A stretch of DNA of 39,461 nt from Pseudomonadota bacterium (GCA_029777855.1 JAKORL010000177.1:1-39461); one strand, 5' to 3'. Shown: positions 28,877 to 37,656, counted from the first letter of the stretch. The notes: generated by a model not told the origin, from the letters alone. Program-made: numbers and translations.

Positions 28877-31800
28877 TCATCGTAGGCCTATTTTTTGGTT
28901 TGAGTAGATATCGTCAATAGTTCTATGCAGTTCTTCTGCATCTTCTGAATCATGTTTTAAGGGTACGGTTAGATGCTGACTGAGAAGATTATCAATCTTT
29001 TTTAAGTAATTATAGAGACCATTAGAAAATCCAGAATACATTGATCTCCGAAAAAAATAGGCTCCCCATGATTGAGTTGTTCCCTGGCTTAATAGGCTTA
29101 ACACGATTTGATATGTCTGATTAGTCCTGTCTGCATCAGGGATTTTTTCAGTGCCATCAAAATAATTGTTCAGTGTATCAAGTAGATTTTTGTTTGAATC
29201 TAGTGGTTCTTTCTTTTCTCCTAGAATTTCTGTACTATGGTAATTTACACAAGGCTTGATATATTCATTCAGTAAAATAGCCTGTAGATTCGGCCAGGCG
29301 TTAAGTGAAACGTCTCTGAAGCGATACAGTAAGACCATGGTTAAGGTTATCAAAGAGAAGTGTTTGATTATGTTGTGATTTAGAATAACTGCAAATAATT
29401 TGTGCGAGGCTGCTTCTTGATGGTCCCATACCTCAGTTGAGGAGCAGTATGACCATAGAAAAAAGTAATCCCAGTGTGCAAATTTATTTCTGTATTGAGT
29501 TTTTGTGAGCTCTTGTAACAACACAATGGCTTTCCAATAGGATAAAAATCCTGAATGGTTACGCATTATACCTTCTTCATGTGCAGAAAAATCCTTTTGG
29601 TGAAAGGTAAAACTATAATTTCTCATAAGATAACTGAAGTATCTCGTGCCAGAGTAAACAAAAGCTATAGTCGATAAGTCTTCATTCAATAATTCGGTTA
29701 GGTTTGTTTCGGAAATAAGATAGTGAGTCAGTGTTGTGTTGCTGGTCGCTACGGCATGTTTGAAAGCAGTTTGTAAGTGGTCTTTTTTTAATGTGAAGTC
29801 AGGTCTCATTTTTTGAATTGTAAGAATAAGATAGAGTAATAAAGCTGAATGTTCATTATAGTCGTGTTTTGATCGATTTGATGTTGTTGCTTTAGTGAGG
29901 TTCTCAAAAATACAGTCTTTCCATGTAATCGGAAAGTCTGAGGTTTTAAAAAGTAATAGTATTGTTTCAATGTTTGCTGAAGATATTAGTTTAAGAGAAG
30001 ATTCTATGATCATTTCCTCGATTTCTTCTTTTTTAACATTGAAGTTGAGATGTAATATATTTTGTAGGGTTCTTGTCAAAAAAACATCATTGTATCTAAG
30101 GCCTAATGTTGCTAGGCAATCAAAGAAGGCTTGTATGTAGATAAGTTCCATGAAGGTTTCTTCACCAACTTGAGATACCCTGTGGTATTCGATAAAAACT
30201 ATGAAATGTCTAAGGGCTGGTTGGAAGAACTCATGAAATAACATCAATGTCTGAATGATGTTTTTACAATTATTCATTGAGAGATCACATTGCTTCAAGA
30301 GGCTTCTTAATCGATATTCTGCAATTTCAGGCTGATTTGCAAAAAATGCTTCGAAAACATAGAAACAAATACTTAGACTGTTATCGCTAAGAAGAATGAA
30401 TTCATCCGAGAATGCATTTTTACTAAAATTGGCAATGGCTGTCGTGTTCTTTTTAGCATGAGCTAAGTCTATAGCAAGACCTCGTCGTGCATCTGAATAT
30501 TCGTCTTGATAGGTCTTCTCAAAATCGATTAGTTGAGGTAGGAGGTCATTGAATTCATGTTCAATAGCATATAGTACTGTCGAATTGAGAAGATAATTCT
30601 GCCCGCTATACCGTCGCCATCTGTTTGTAGGATTTTTCGTTAAAATTATAGCGGCGATTTTGGGTTGTTTTTTTTGAACCGTTAAAAATAATAACCTTCC
30701 TAAATCAATTTTATTATTATTCTCATTATAATTATTAATTAATAATTCCATGAGATCCCACTTATTTGTAATAAGAGCCAAATTAATTTCTTTTTCAATA
30801 ATATGGTTGCTAACATTTCTCTTTTTGAGCAGAAAAACGATATCTGGTTCGTTAAAAGCCAAATACCTCCCGTGGCAGGCTCTTGAAAATAGTGTATCTA
30901 TGGTATTGTTGCTGATGTTATCAAATTCTTTAAGGCATAGTCTTATGGTCACCCAATAATTGCGATAGGCGGCCTTGATAAGCATATCATCAAGACCCAT
31001 TTGATAAACTTGCCGAGGATTTCCTCTCGTTAAAACGTAGTCAGTCAATGAGATATCTTCGTATTTAAGATCTTCTAACTTTACTTTTGCGTGGTCAGCT
31101 AGTTTTTTAGCCACTAAAAACTCTTCAGCAATGAACAGTTGGGGGATTATTTTTTCGAACACTATAATATTTTCTTTGTCTATAATTGCATTGAATACAA
31201 TTTCAGTTAATGAGGGTTTTTCTTGTGTGAAAGGAGCTGTACGTTTTCTCGATGGTCTGAGTAATCGTAATAACATGCGAGTATAGCCTTGTTCCATCAT
31301 GTCTGCAGCTAAGGGGATGTTATTTTCAGTGGCTTCGAGTAATAGTTCAGGTGTTAATCTTTCTAGTCCGAGAAGAAATTCGTAATTGTTTCTTTGATAC
31401 TGTTGTTGCCTATTGAAGGAAAACGCATTAATGGCTTGAGATCTTTTTATATCATCTCGGCGCATTTTATGAGTGAGTTTGAAAATTCTGTGTAATGCCT
31501 CATCACCTGTGATTCTATTAATAAAACTAGTAGAGTAACTGAGGTCGGGCTTTTTTACATAAAAGAGGATGGGAATCTTGAATTTAGGATTCAGTTGAAT
31601 TCCTTTACCCTTAGCATATTCAGCATAATGCTCAAGAATCTCTTCTGAGAAATCGTGGGCTAGTAGTCTGGCCTCGTGATTGTCTGCGCAGATACATACC
31701 ATGCCTCTATAAATATTGAATCGTAATCTTGCAAGTATTTCATTAGTATATTGTTTCTTTCTTCTTGCTTTTATGTTTTCGGATTTAAATTTTTCGTATT

Positions 31801-32689
31801 CCTTTGGGTGAAATAATTGTGGTTTAGCTGGGTCTTTCAAATTGGAAGCCTTACGTTCACCGGGTTGCGTTCCTTCTGCTTCAAAAGGACGATATACTGT
31901 TCCTCCGTCCTTAAGTAATAAACGACTGATCATTAAATCATTGCGATGTGTGACCAAGCCATAAAGTTTAGGATTTCTTTCTTTATCAAACCCAAAAGCT
32001 GGGGTAAGTGCTTTATGATCCAATAGTGTGCACGATTGAATTTGAGTAAAGCCCTCTTTGTGTGAATTATCTGCACTGACTCTTGTTATTCTTGAAATAA
32101 CGGTACCATCGCCTGCGATAGTATATGGTAGTCTGCCTGCTGGTCTTAAATTTTGAAGATGCCGAGTCCCATTTGTCTGTGGAATAAGGCCTTTGAGAAA
32201 CTTATCACTAAAGTCATATTGATCAGCTCTTAAGGTTTTTAAAAAGTAATCGTCTAAAAAATCAGAAGGTAATTCGCCTGTTTTGAGTTTTGCGCCACGT
32301 CGACAGAAAAATAATTGATCTTCTGTCAAGAGTATTTCATTGTTGTTAAGTTTAGGATATTCAGATTTTATGATCGGAAAAATATGCTGTGTAAATTCAT
32401 AAAAAGCACGCGCTGTTTGTGGATTATTAAAGGTTAATTTAACGAGGTTATTATCGAGAATTACAAGAGATGTTTCTGATTTTTCGAAGGCAGTCAAAAG
32501 TTCAGCCTGTAAGTTTTCAAATATTTCTGCATCAGCATTAATATAGGATAATAAGTGATGTTCGAAATGATCCCATGTCACTTCGGGCCCAATGCTTGCA
32601 ATCGTGATTTGTATGACTTGATTAAGTATCTTTTCACATAGGTTGTCCGTTAAAAGATTATCAAGTTGTTGTGTATAGTCTTTAGTCAT
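28877..32689 (-). CDS. Giant A-type paralogue A4 (1270 aa), first gene of the array
   Basis: It starts MTKDYTQQLDN at ATG 32689. The Shine-Dalgarno is weak (GGTAAT well upstream). The motifs are YFLKTLRAD, LVTHRND, DGGTVYRPFE, TNEILAR (about 313), LNPKFKIPILFYVKK, WVTIRLCLKE (about 577), VFEAFFANQPEIAEYRL (about 776-796). The C-terminal block is IIKHFSLITL...AWPNLQAIL, then LNNYFDGTEKIPDAD. The acidic tail SEDAEELHRTIDD is compatible with a type IV secretion signal but does not prove one. It is transcribed divergently from hemW and is followed by B2 after 15 nt. Confidence 0.8.
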   Translation of the reverse strand: MTKDYTQQLDNLLTDNLCEKILNQVIQITIASIGPEVTWDHFEHHLLSYINADAEIFENLQAELLTAFEKSETSLVILDNNLVKLTFNNPQTARAFYEFTQHIFPIIKSEYPKLNNNEILLTEDQLFFCRRGAKLKTGELPSDFLDDYFLKTLRADQYDFSDKFLKGLIPQTNGTRHLQNLRPAGRLPYTIAGDGTVISRITRVSADNSHKEGFTQIQSCTLLDHKALTPAFGFDKERNPKLYGLVTHRNDLMISRLLLKDGGTVYRPFEAEGTQPGERKASNLKDPAKPQLFHPKEYEKFKSENIKARRKKQYTNEILARLRFNIYRGMVCICADNHEARLLAHDFSEEILEHYAEYAKGKGIQLNPKFKIPILFYVKKPDLSYSTSFINRITGDEALHRIFKLTHKMRRDDIKRSQAINAFSFNRQQQYQRNNYEFLLGLERLTPELLLEATENNIPLAADMMEQGYTRMLLRLLRPSRKRTAPFTQEKPSLTEIVFNAIIDKENIIVFEKIIPQLFIAEEFLVAKKLADHAKVKLEDLKYEDISLTDYVLTRGNPRQVYQMGLDDMLIKAAYRNYWVTIRLCLKEFDNISNNTIDTLFSRACHGRYLAFNEPDIVFLLKKRNVSNHIIEKEINLALITNKWDLMELLINNYNENNNKIDLGRLLFLTVQKKQPKIAAIILTKNPTNRWRRYSGQNYLLNSTVLYAIEHEFNDLLPQLIDFEKTYQDEYSDARRGLAIDLAHAKKNTTAIANFSKNAFSDEFILLSDNSLSICFYVFEAFFANQPEIAEYRLRSLLKQCDLSMNNCKNIIQTLMLFHEFFQPALRHFIVFIEYHRVSQVGEETFMELIYIQAFFDCLATLGLRYNDVFLTRTLQNILHLNFNVKKEEIEEMIIESSLKLISSANIETILLLFKTSDFPITWKDCIFENLTKATTSNRSKHDYNEHSALLLYLILTIQKMRPDFTLKKDHLQTAFKHAVATSNTTLTHYLISETNLTELLNEDLSTIAFVYSGTRYFSYLMRNYSFTFHQKDFSAHEEGIMRNHSGFLSYWKAIVLLQELTKTQYRNKFAHWDYFFLWSYCSSTEVWDHQEAASHKLFAVILNHNIIKHFSLITLTMVLLYRFRDVSLNAWPNLQAILLNEYIKPCVNYHSTEILGEKKEPLDSNKNLLDTLNNYFDGTEKIPDADRTNQTYQIVLSLLSQGTTQSWGAYFFRRSMYSGFSNGLYNYLKKIDNLLSQHLTVPLKHDSEDAEELHRTIDDIYSNQKIGLR

Positions 32690-32720
32690 TAATCATTATT
32701 ACCATAAAATTTGTCATTGA

Positions 32721-32749
32721 TTTATACCATTAATGGGTGTAATAATCAA
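32721..32749 (-). promoter_or_regulatory. Promoter of A4-B2
   Basis: On the minus strand: TTGATT (32744-32749), 17-nt spacer, TATAAA (32721-32726) within ATGGTATAAAT. The predicted leader is about 25 nt. Confidence 0.6.
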
Positions 32750-32779
32750 TCTTTTGCTACTTTTGATGAAATCAACGCC

Positions 32780-32805
32780 TTTGAAGCCACTATTTTGGCT
32801 TCAAA
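32780..32805. repeat. Perfect 10-bp inverted repeat between divergent A4 and hemW
   Basis: TTTGAAGCCA (32780-32789) and TGGCTTCAAA (32796-32805) are exact reverse complements around a 6-nt loop. No T-run follows on either strand, so it is not a standard intrinsic terminator. It ends 27 bp before the hemW start codon and lies 31 bp beyond the -35 of A4. It could be an operator or a 5' leader hairpin of hemW. Confidence 0.6.
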
Positions 32806-32832
32806 AATTGCTAAATATTAACGAGAATCGGT

Positions 32833-33978
32833 ATGACGTCTAAAGAAAATATTCCCCTAGCTCTGTACATCCATTTGCCCTGGTGTGTTCGCAAATGCCC
32901 GTATTGTGACTTTAACTCGCATGAATTGAAGCAAGATTTGCCTGAGAATCCCTATGTGGAGGCGCTTTTACAGGATCTATCCCAGGATCTTCCGCACGTC
33001 CAAGGGCGGGGGTTGTCATCGATTTTCATTGGCGGGGGTACGCCAAGCTTGTTTTCTCCAGCAGTCATTGAGCGTTTGTTGAATGGAGTAGAACGCCTCA
33101 TTCCTTGGGTTCCTGGAATTGAAATCACGATGGAGGCCAATCCAGGTGCGGTGGAGCAGGGAAGGTTTGTGGGATTTCGCCAAGCAGGAGTGAATCGCTT
33201 ATCGATAGGTGTTCAAACTTTTAATGATGGTCATTTAAAGCGTTTGGGTCGTATTCATGATAGTGCGACTGCCGAACGTGCAATTCATTCTGCAAGAGCC
33301 TCTGGCTTTGATAATTTCAACATCGACTTAATGTTTGGATTGCCAGAACAAACCCATGAAGAGGCTTTGTCGGATATTGCTCGTGCAATTCAACATCAGC
33401 CCAAGCATTTGTCGTGGTATCAATTAACTATCGAGCCTAACACCGTTTTTCATCATCGGCCGCCATTGTTGCCTGTTGACGAAGAAATTTGGACTATGCA
33501 AGAGTCTGGGCAAGCGTTTTTAGCTGAAAATGGTTATATGCAATATGAGATTTCTGCGTATAGTGAACCTGATTTTCAATGTAGACACAATCGAAATTAT
33601 TGGGAGTTTGGAGATTATTTAGGAATTGGTGCTGGCGCGCATGCAAAGATAACTGATTTTAAAACAAGAGATGTCACACGACTATGGAAAACGCGTCATC
33701 CTAAAGCCTATTTAGATAGCAGCGTTGATTTTATCCAAGGTAAGCAGGTGCTCAATAAAAATGATTTAATTGTGGAGTTTATGTTAAATGCGTTGCGATT
33801 ATATGAATCTATTGAGTTGAAATTAATGAGCGAAAGAACAGGGATTTCTATGGGCGAGATTGATCATTTACTCGTTAAAGCACAAGAAAAAGGTTTATTG
33901 AAAGTTGCCGATAATAAAATTGAAACCACATCTTTAGGTAAACAACATTTAAATGAATTATTATTGATATTTGGATAG
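32833..33978 (+). CDS. hemW: Radical SAM heme chaperone HemW
   Basis: This 381-residue protein is the size of E. coli HemW (YggW). It carries the radical-SAM cluster motif C18-x3-C22-x2-C25 (WCVRKCPYCDF), the SAM-binding GGGTPSL segment, EITMEANPG, NRLSIGVQTF, and the HemW-type HLSWYQLTIEPNT and NYWEFGDYLGIGAGAH blocks. It binds a [4Fe-4S] cluster and S-adenosylmethionine in the cytoplasm. By family knowledge it delivers heme to target proteins and is not an oxygen-independent coproporphyrinogen oxidase, a common mis-annotation. Its sequence is strongly gammaproteobacterial, which anchors the host lineage. ATG 32833 has a weak GAG site. The next gene follows after 23 nt. Confidence 0.93.
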   Translation: MTSKENIPLALYIHLPWCVRKCPYCDFNSHELKQDLPENPYVEALLQDLSQDLPHVQGRGLSSIFIGGGTPSLFSPAVIERLLNGVERLIPWVPGIEITMEANPGAVEQGRFVGFRQAGVNRLSIGVQTFNDGHLKRLGRIHDSATAERAIHSARASGFDNFNIDLMFGLPEQTHEEALSDIARAIQHQPKHLSWYQLTIEPNTVFHHRPPLLPVDEEIWTMQESGQAFLAENGYMQYEISAYSEPDFQCRHNRNYWEFGDYLGIGAGAHAKITDFKTRDVTRLWKTRHPKAYLDSSVDFIQGKQVLNKNDLIVEFMLNALRLYESIELKLMSERTGISMGEIDHLLVKAQEKGLLKVADNKIETTSLGKQHLNELLLIFG

Positions 33979-34001
33979 CATCATTAAAGGAAATCGTGGG
34001 T

Positions 34002-34706
34002 ATGGCAAGTTATATTTTAATTCATGGTGCTTGGCACGGAAGTTGGTCTTGGAATAAGATGGCCCCTTTTTTACGTGCTCAAGGTCATCAAGTTTTTGCC
34101 CCTGATCTACCAGGGCATGGCGAAAATACTAAATTACATGCTGATGTAAAATTAATAGATTACCTTGATTGTATCATGAGTTATGTTCCGAAGTGTGACG
34201 AAAGCCCTGTTTTAGTTGGGCATAGTTTTGCAGGGATTATCATGACACAGTTAGCCGCTACATATCCTGGTCAATTTAAAAAACTAATTTATGTTGCAGC
34301 TTATGTCCCCTTTTCAGGTGATTCATTGTTATCTCTGTCTAAAAAATTTTGTGTTACGGGATTATCAACAGAGCTCGAGGTTGATAAAAAAAATGTAAAT
34401 ATTATTCTAACAACGAATCGGCTGCCTGAATTACTGTATCATTGTGCCTCACCTGAGGATATGAGCTGGGCAATGAGTTTGATCAAGCCAGAACCCTTAG
34501 CTCCCTTGGCTACTCCAGTTAAATGTGAAAATTTTAGTTACTCTGACATCATGAGTCTTTACATTTTCTGTGACCAGGACAGGGCCATTACATTGCCTGA
34601 CCAACTTTGGATGGCCGAACGAACTCAAGGCGAGACTGTCAGTCTTCCATCGGATCATTCTCCCTTTATAGGAATGCCAGAAAAGTTGGTGTCATTGATC
34701 ATGTGA
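34002..34706 (+). CDS. Alpha/beta hydrolase of the salicylate-binding/methylesterase-like type
   Basis: I chose ATG 34002 (MASYILIHGAWHG), 10 nt after AAAGGA. An in-frame GTG at 33996 is only 4 nt from that site. The 234-residue protein has an oxyanion HGAWHG motif, PDLPGHG, the nucleophile elbow GHSFAG with Ser75, a probable acid Asp193 (FCDQDRAI) and His219 (PSDHSPF), a complete triad. Length and motifs fit plant-like methylesterase or hydroxynitrile-lyase relatives that are common in bacteria. The substrate is unknown. It is soluble with no signal peptide. It sits between hemW and the aro operon, 63 nt before aroA. Confidence 0.85.
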   Translation: MASYILIHGAWHGSWSWNKMAPFLRAQGHQVFAPDLPGHGENTKLHADVKLIDYLDCIMSYVPKCDESPVLVGHSFAGIIMTQLAATYPGQFKKLIYVAAYVPFSGDSLLSLSKKFCVTGLSTELEVDKKNVNIILTTNRLPELLYHCASPEDMSWAMSLIKPEPLAPLATPVKCENFSYSDIMSLYIFCDQDRAITLPDQLWMAERTQGETVSLPSDHSPFIGMPEKLVSLIM

Positions 34707-34769
34707 GATGGAATTGCTGCTTGCTGCAATAAATGATTTAATCTTCTTGGTCAATGAGGATCAGCGCCT

Positions 34770-36050
34770 ATGAAACGTTATAAAATTATGCCCAGTGTGC
34801 TTTCAGGAAGCATTACAGCTTCGCCTTCGAAATCTCAAACAATGCGAGCCATTTTATTCGCTACCATGGCCAGTGGCATGAGCGTAATTCGCAATGTCCT
34901 TGCATCACCTGATGTGGATGCCATGATAAAAGCCTGTAGTAAGTTAGGCGCCAAAATCATTCAGACAGGAAATGTTTTGGAAATATCGGGAGTTTCGGGT
35001 AAGCCGAAAATTCCTGATGATATTATTGATGCGGGGAATTCTGGTCAGGTGCTTCGTTTTATTGGTGCTATTGCGTCGCTAATTGATGGTTACACAGTTC
35101 TCACAGGAGATCATTCAGTACGCTTTAACCGCCCGGTAAGACCGCTAATGGATGGTTTGATTAATTTAGGTGCTGAATGTTACAGCACAAAAAATGATGA
35201 TCATGCACCTATTATCATTAAGGGTCCCATTAGCGGGGGTTCAACGATTTTAGATGGGGCTGATTCTCAGCCTGTTTCAGCCATATTAATGGCGGCTGTT
35301 TTTTTATCGGGGACAACAGACATTTTAGTAAAGAATCCAGGTGAAAAACCTTGGGTAAATTTAACCTTGAGTTGGCTTGATCGATTCGGTATTCATTATA
35401 CGAATGACAATTTTGAGCATTATACAGTGACTGGAAATACTACAATTTCTGGTTTTGAATATACGGTACCTGGTGATTTTAGTTCTGTGGCTTATCCTAT
35501 TGTGGCAGCACTCATAACAGGGTCTGAAATTACTGTGTATAATGTTGATATGCATGATGCCCAAGGTGATAAGAAAATAATCGATGCGCTTCGTAAGATG
35601 GGCGCAAAAATAGAATTCAATCATAATCAAATTATTGTGCAACCTTCTGGAAGGCTTCGAGGGTGTGATTTTGATGTTAATGATTATATCGATGCTGTCA
35701 CTATTTTAGCTGTTGCTGGATGTTATGCTGAAGGAACGACGAAATTAACCAATGCGTACATTGCTCGTAAAAAAGAAAGTGATCGGTTATCGACCATTAC
35801 AAGCGAATTGAAAAAAATGGGAGCTGATATTACTGAAACAGAAGATAGCCTAATTGTACACGGTAGTAATATGCGTGGTGCCCCCTGTGTTTCACATCTG
35901 GATCATCGCATTGCTATGTCTTGTGCTGTTGCGGCATTAGGAGCTGAGGGGGCGTCTGTCATTTCAGACATTGAGTGTGTGAATAAAAGCTACCCTGATT
36001 TTTTGATGCATATGAATATGCTGGGATGCAGTATAGAGATAGAATCATGA
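34770..36050 (+). CDS. aroA: 3-phosphoshikimate 1-carboxyvinyltransferase (EPSP synthase)
   Basis: It catalyses shikimate 3-phosphate plus phosphoenolpyruvate to EPSP, the sixth step of the shikimate pathway. The 426 residues have the expected length. SPSKSQTMRA gives the substrate Lys21 and Arg26. Also present are NSGQVLRF, GDHSVRFNRPVRPLMDGL, the central GDFSSVAYPIVAA, RKKESDRL, DHRIAMS and the C-terminal KSYPDF. The NSGQVLRF form differs from the NAGTAMR of most gammaproteobacteria. ATG 34770 has GAGGA 9 nt upstream. The stop TGA overlaps the aroK start codon (ATGA). It is the first gene of a five-gene aro cluster. Confidence 0.95.
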   Translation: MKRYKIMPSVLSGSITASPSKSQTMRAILFATMASGMSVIRNVLASPDVDAMIKACSKLGAKIIQTGNVLEISGVSGKPKIPDDIIDAGNSGQVLRFIGAIASLIDGYTVLTGDHSVRFNRPVRPLMDGLINLGAECYSTKNDDHAPIIIKGPISGGSTILDGADSQPVSAILMAAVFLSGTTDILVKNPGEKPWVNLTLSWLDRFGIHYTNDNFEHYTVTGNTTISGFEYTVPGDFSSVAYPIVAALITGSEITVYNVDMHDAQGDKKIIDALRKMGAKIEFNHNQIIVQPSGRLRGCDFDVNDYIDAVTILAVAGCYAEGTTKLTNAYIARKKESDRLSTITSELKKMGADITETEDSLIVHGSNMRGAPCVSHLDHRIAMSCAVAALGAEGASVISDIECVNKSYPDFLMHMNMLGCSIEIES

Positions 36051-36580
36051 TATTAGCGCTATGTGGATATCAGGGATGTGGTAAAACCACAGTAGGTGAA
36101 GCATATTCAAAAAAGTATGATGTTCTATTCGTTGATACAGATAGAAAAATTTGTGAAGAAATATTTTTACAGAAGAATGTGGAATACACGGCTAGGGAGG
36201 TCTTTCAGCTTTTGGGCGAAGAAAAATTTAGAGAGCTTGAGAAAGAAGTGGTTAAATCATTATGTTGTAATGAGAATGCTATTATTGCCACAGGTGGAGG
36301 TGTTTTGATAGATCCTGATAATGTACGGCAGTTGAAATCCATAGCAAAAATAGTGTATTTAAAGGTCGATTCTTCTATTTTATACGAGCGCATGATGCAG
36401 CAAGACACATTGCCAAAATTTATTAGGGAAGCGTGTGTTGAAGAAGATTTTCAGCAATATATTAATAGTAGGAAGGAGCTCTACGAATTATCTGCTGATG
36501 TAATTTTAGATATTTCAGGTAAAACAATAGCGCAGTGTGTGGGATTGCTAAACCAATATAGGTGTGATTATGGCCAGTAA
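36047..36580 (+). CDS. aroK: Shikimate kinase, divergent, chlamydial-like
   Basis: The start is ATG 36047, overlapping the aroA stop by 4 nt, and it puts the P-loop at residues 7-15 (GYQGCGKTT), as is normal for the family. An earlier in-frame GTG-like start at 36026 would add a non-conserved leader. The kinase phosphorylates shikimate with ATP. Asp30 and Asp32 (VDTD), Arg62 (EEKFRELE) and GGG at 83-85 are the shikimate-binding features. The usual lid motif RPLL is replaced by DTLPKF, with no obvious lid arginine. The 177-residue length is typical. It overlaps aroC by 11 nt. Confidence 0.88.
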   Translation: MILALCGYQGCGKTTVGEAYSKKYDVLFVDTDRKICEEIFLQKNVEYTAREVFQLLGEEKFRELEKEVVKSLCCNENAIIATGGGVLIDPDNVRQLKSIAKIVYLKVDSSILYERMMQQDTLPKFIREACVEEDFQQYINSRKELYELSADVILDISGKTIAQCVGLLNQYRCDYGQ

Positions 36581-37655
36581 TTCTTTTGGAAACATTTTTA
36601 GGATAACAACATGGGGTGAGTCTCATGGTAAAGCAGTGGGCGTTGTGATCGATGGCTGTCCTGCAGGTGTACAGCTTGACGAGACAGATATAAATACCGC
36701 TTTAGCACTTAGGGCGCCTGGAAATAATCAGTATACTTCACCACGTAAAGAGCCGGATAAAGCTGAAATTTATTCTGGCGTTTTTGAAGGAAAAACAACG
36801 GGGGCCCCTATTTCGATCATTATTATGAATAAAGATGCTGATTCGAGTAAATATGAGCCGATAAAGCATTTATTGCGCCCTGGTCATGCAAATTACACAT
36901 ACATAGAAAAATATGGTTGTTTTGATCATCGAGGTGGTGGGAGAGCCTCTGCTCGTGAAACAGCTTGTAGAGTGGCTGCTGGTGCAGTTGCTTCGAAGAT
37001 ATTACAAGAACACAATATACAAGTGATATCCTACATGAAAAGTATTGGTGATCAAAAGTTAGAATTAAATCCATTGACTACTGATAATTTAAAACTTGCG
37101 TCACAGAATAGTCCTATTTTTTGTCCTGATACTGTTGCTGAAAAAAATATGATGAATGCTATTGAGATAGCCAAAAATGAAGGAGATTCATTAGGTGGCA
37201 TTGTGGAATTTATTGTGCTGAATATGCCTGTAGGATTAGGCGATCCAATTTATGAAAAACTTGAGGCTAATTTAGCGAAAGCGATGATGTCTTTGCCGGC
37301 GAGTAAAGGTGTTGAGCTTGGAGAAGGCTTTCATTCGGCGCATATGCGTGGATCTGAGCATAATGATGAGTTTTCTGCAGGCGAAACAATAACGAGCACT
37401 AATCATGCGGGTGGAACACTCGCAGGAATTTCTACTGGCATGCCACTTATAGGAAGAGTCGCTTTTAAACCTACGTCGAGTATTAAAAAGCCACAAAATA
37501 CAATTGATGCAGAGGGTGTTGAGCAAAAATTTGTACTGCCGGAAGGTTCTCGGCACGATCCGTGCGTTGCAATACGCGCTGTTCCTATTGTTGAAGCAAT
37601 GTGCGCCTTAGTTTTAGTGGATGCGCTGTTAATGAATAAAGGAAGCAAAATTTAA
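36570..37655 (+). CDS. aroC: Chorismate synthase
   Basis: It converts EPSP to chorismate using reduced FMN. ATG 36570 (MASNSFGNIFRITTWGESHG) has AGGTG 5 nt upstream. A GTG six bases earlier lies within that site and is less likely. The 361-residue protein carries the family signatures GESHGKAVGVVIDGCPAG, HRGGGRASARETACRVAAG, FKPTSSI and RHDPCVAIRAVPIVEAM, so it appears intact. Its first 11 bases overlap the end of aroK, and aroB follows after one base, consistent with one transcript and coupled translation. Confidence 0.95.
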   Translation: MASNSFGNIFRITTWGESHGKAVGVVIDGCPAGVQLDETDINTALALRAPGNNQYTSPRKEPDKAEIYSGVFEGKTTGAPISIIIMNKDADSSKYEPIKHLLRPGHANYTYIEKYGCFDHRGGGRASARETACRVAAGAVASKILQEHNIQVISYMKSIGDQKLELNPLTTDNLKLASQNSPIFCPDTVAEKNMMNAIEIAKNEGDSLGGIVEFIVLNMPVGLGDPIYEKLEANLAKAMMSLPASKGVELGEGFHSAHMRGSEHNDEFSAGETITSTNHAGGTLAGISTGMPLIGRVAFKPTSSIKKPQNTIDAEGVEQKFVLPEGSRHDPCVAIRAVPIVEAMCALVLVDALLMNKGSKI

Positions 37656-37656
37656 G

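Noticed and set aside
8679-32689. Array read as insertion elements, polymorphic toxins or nonribosomal synthetases because of size and repetition
   Set aside because: There are no transposase, terminal repeats, RHS/YD repeats, carrier or adenylation motifs. The repetition comes from whole-gene paralogy.
32690-32832. PmrA-type direct repeats (CTTAA boxes) upstream of effector-like genes
   Set aside because: I looked before each A gene and the 1206-residue gene and saw no such repeats, so no PmrA control is claimed.
32833-33978. Annotation of hemW as oxygen-independent coproporphyrinogen III oxidase
   Set aside because: Length and sequence match HemW (YggW) and not HemN, which is longer.
34713-34730. 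ATTGC...GCAAT stem between the hydrolase and aroA
   Set aside because: It is a 5-bp stem without a T-run, too weak to call a terminator or an operon boundary.
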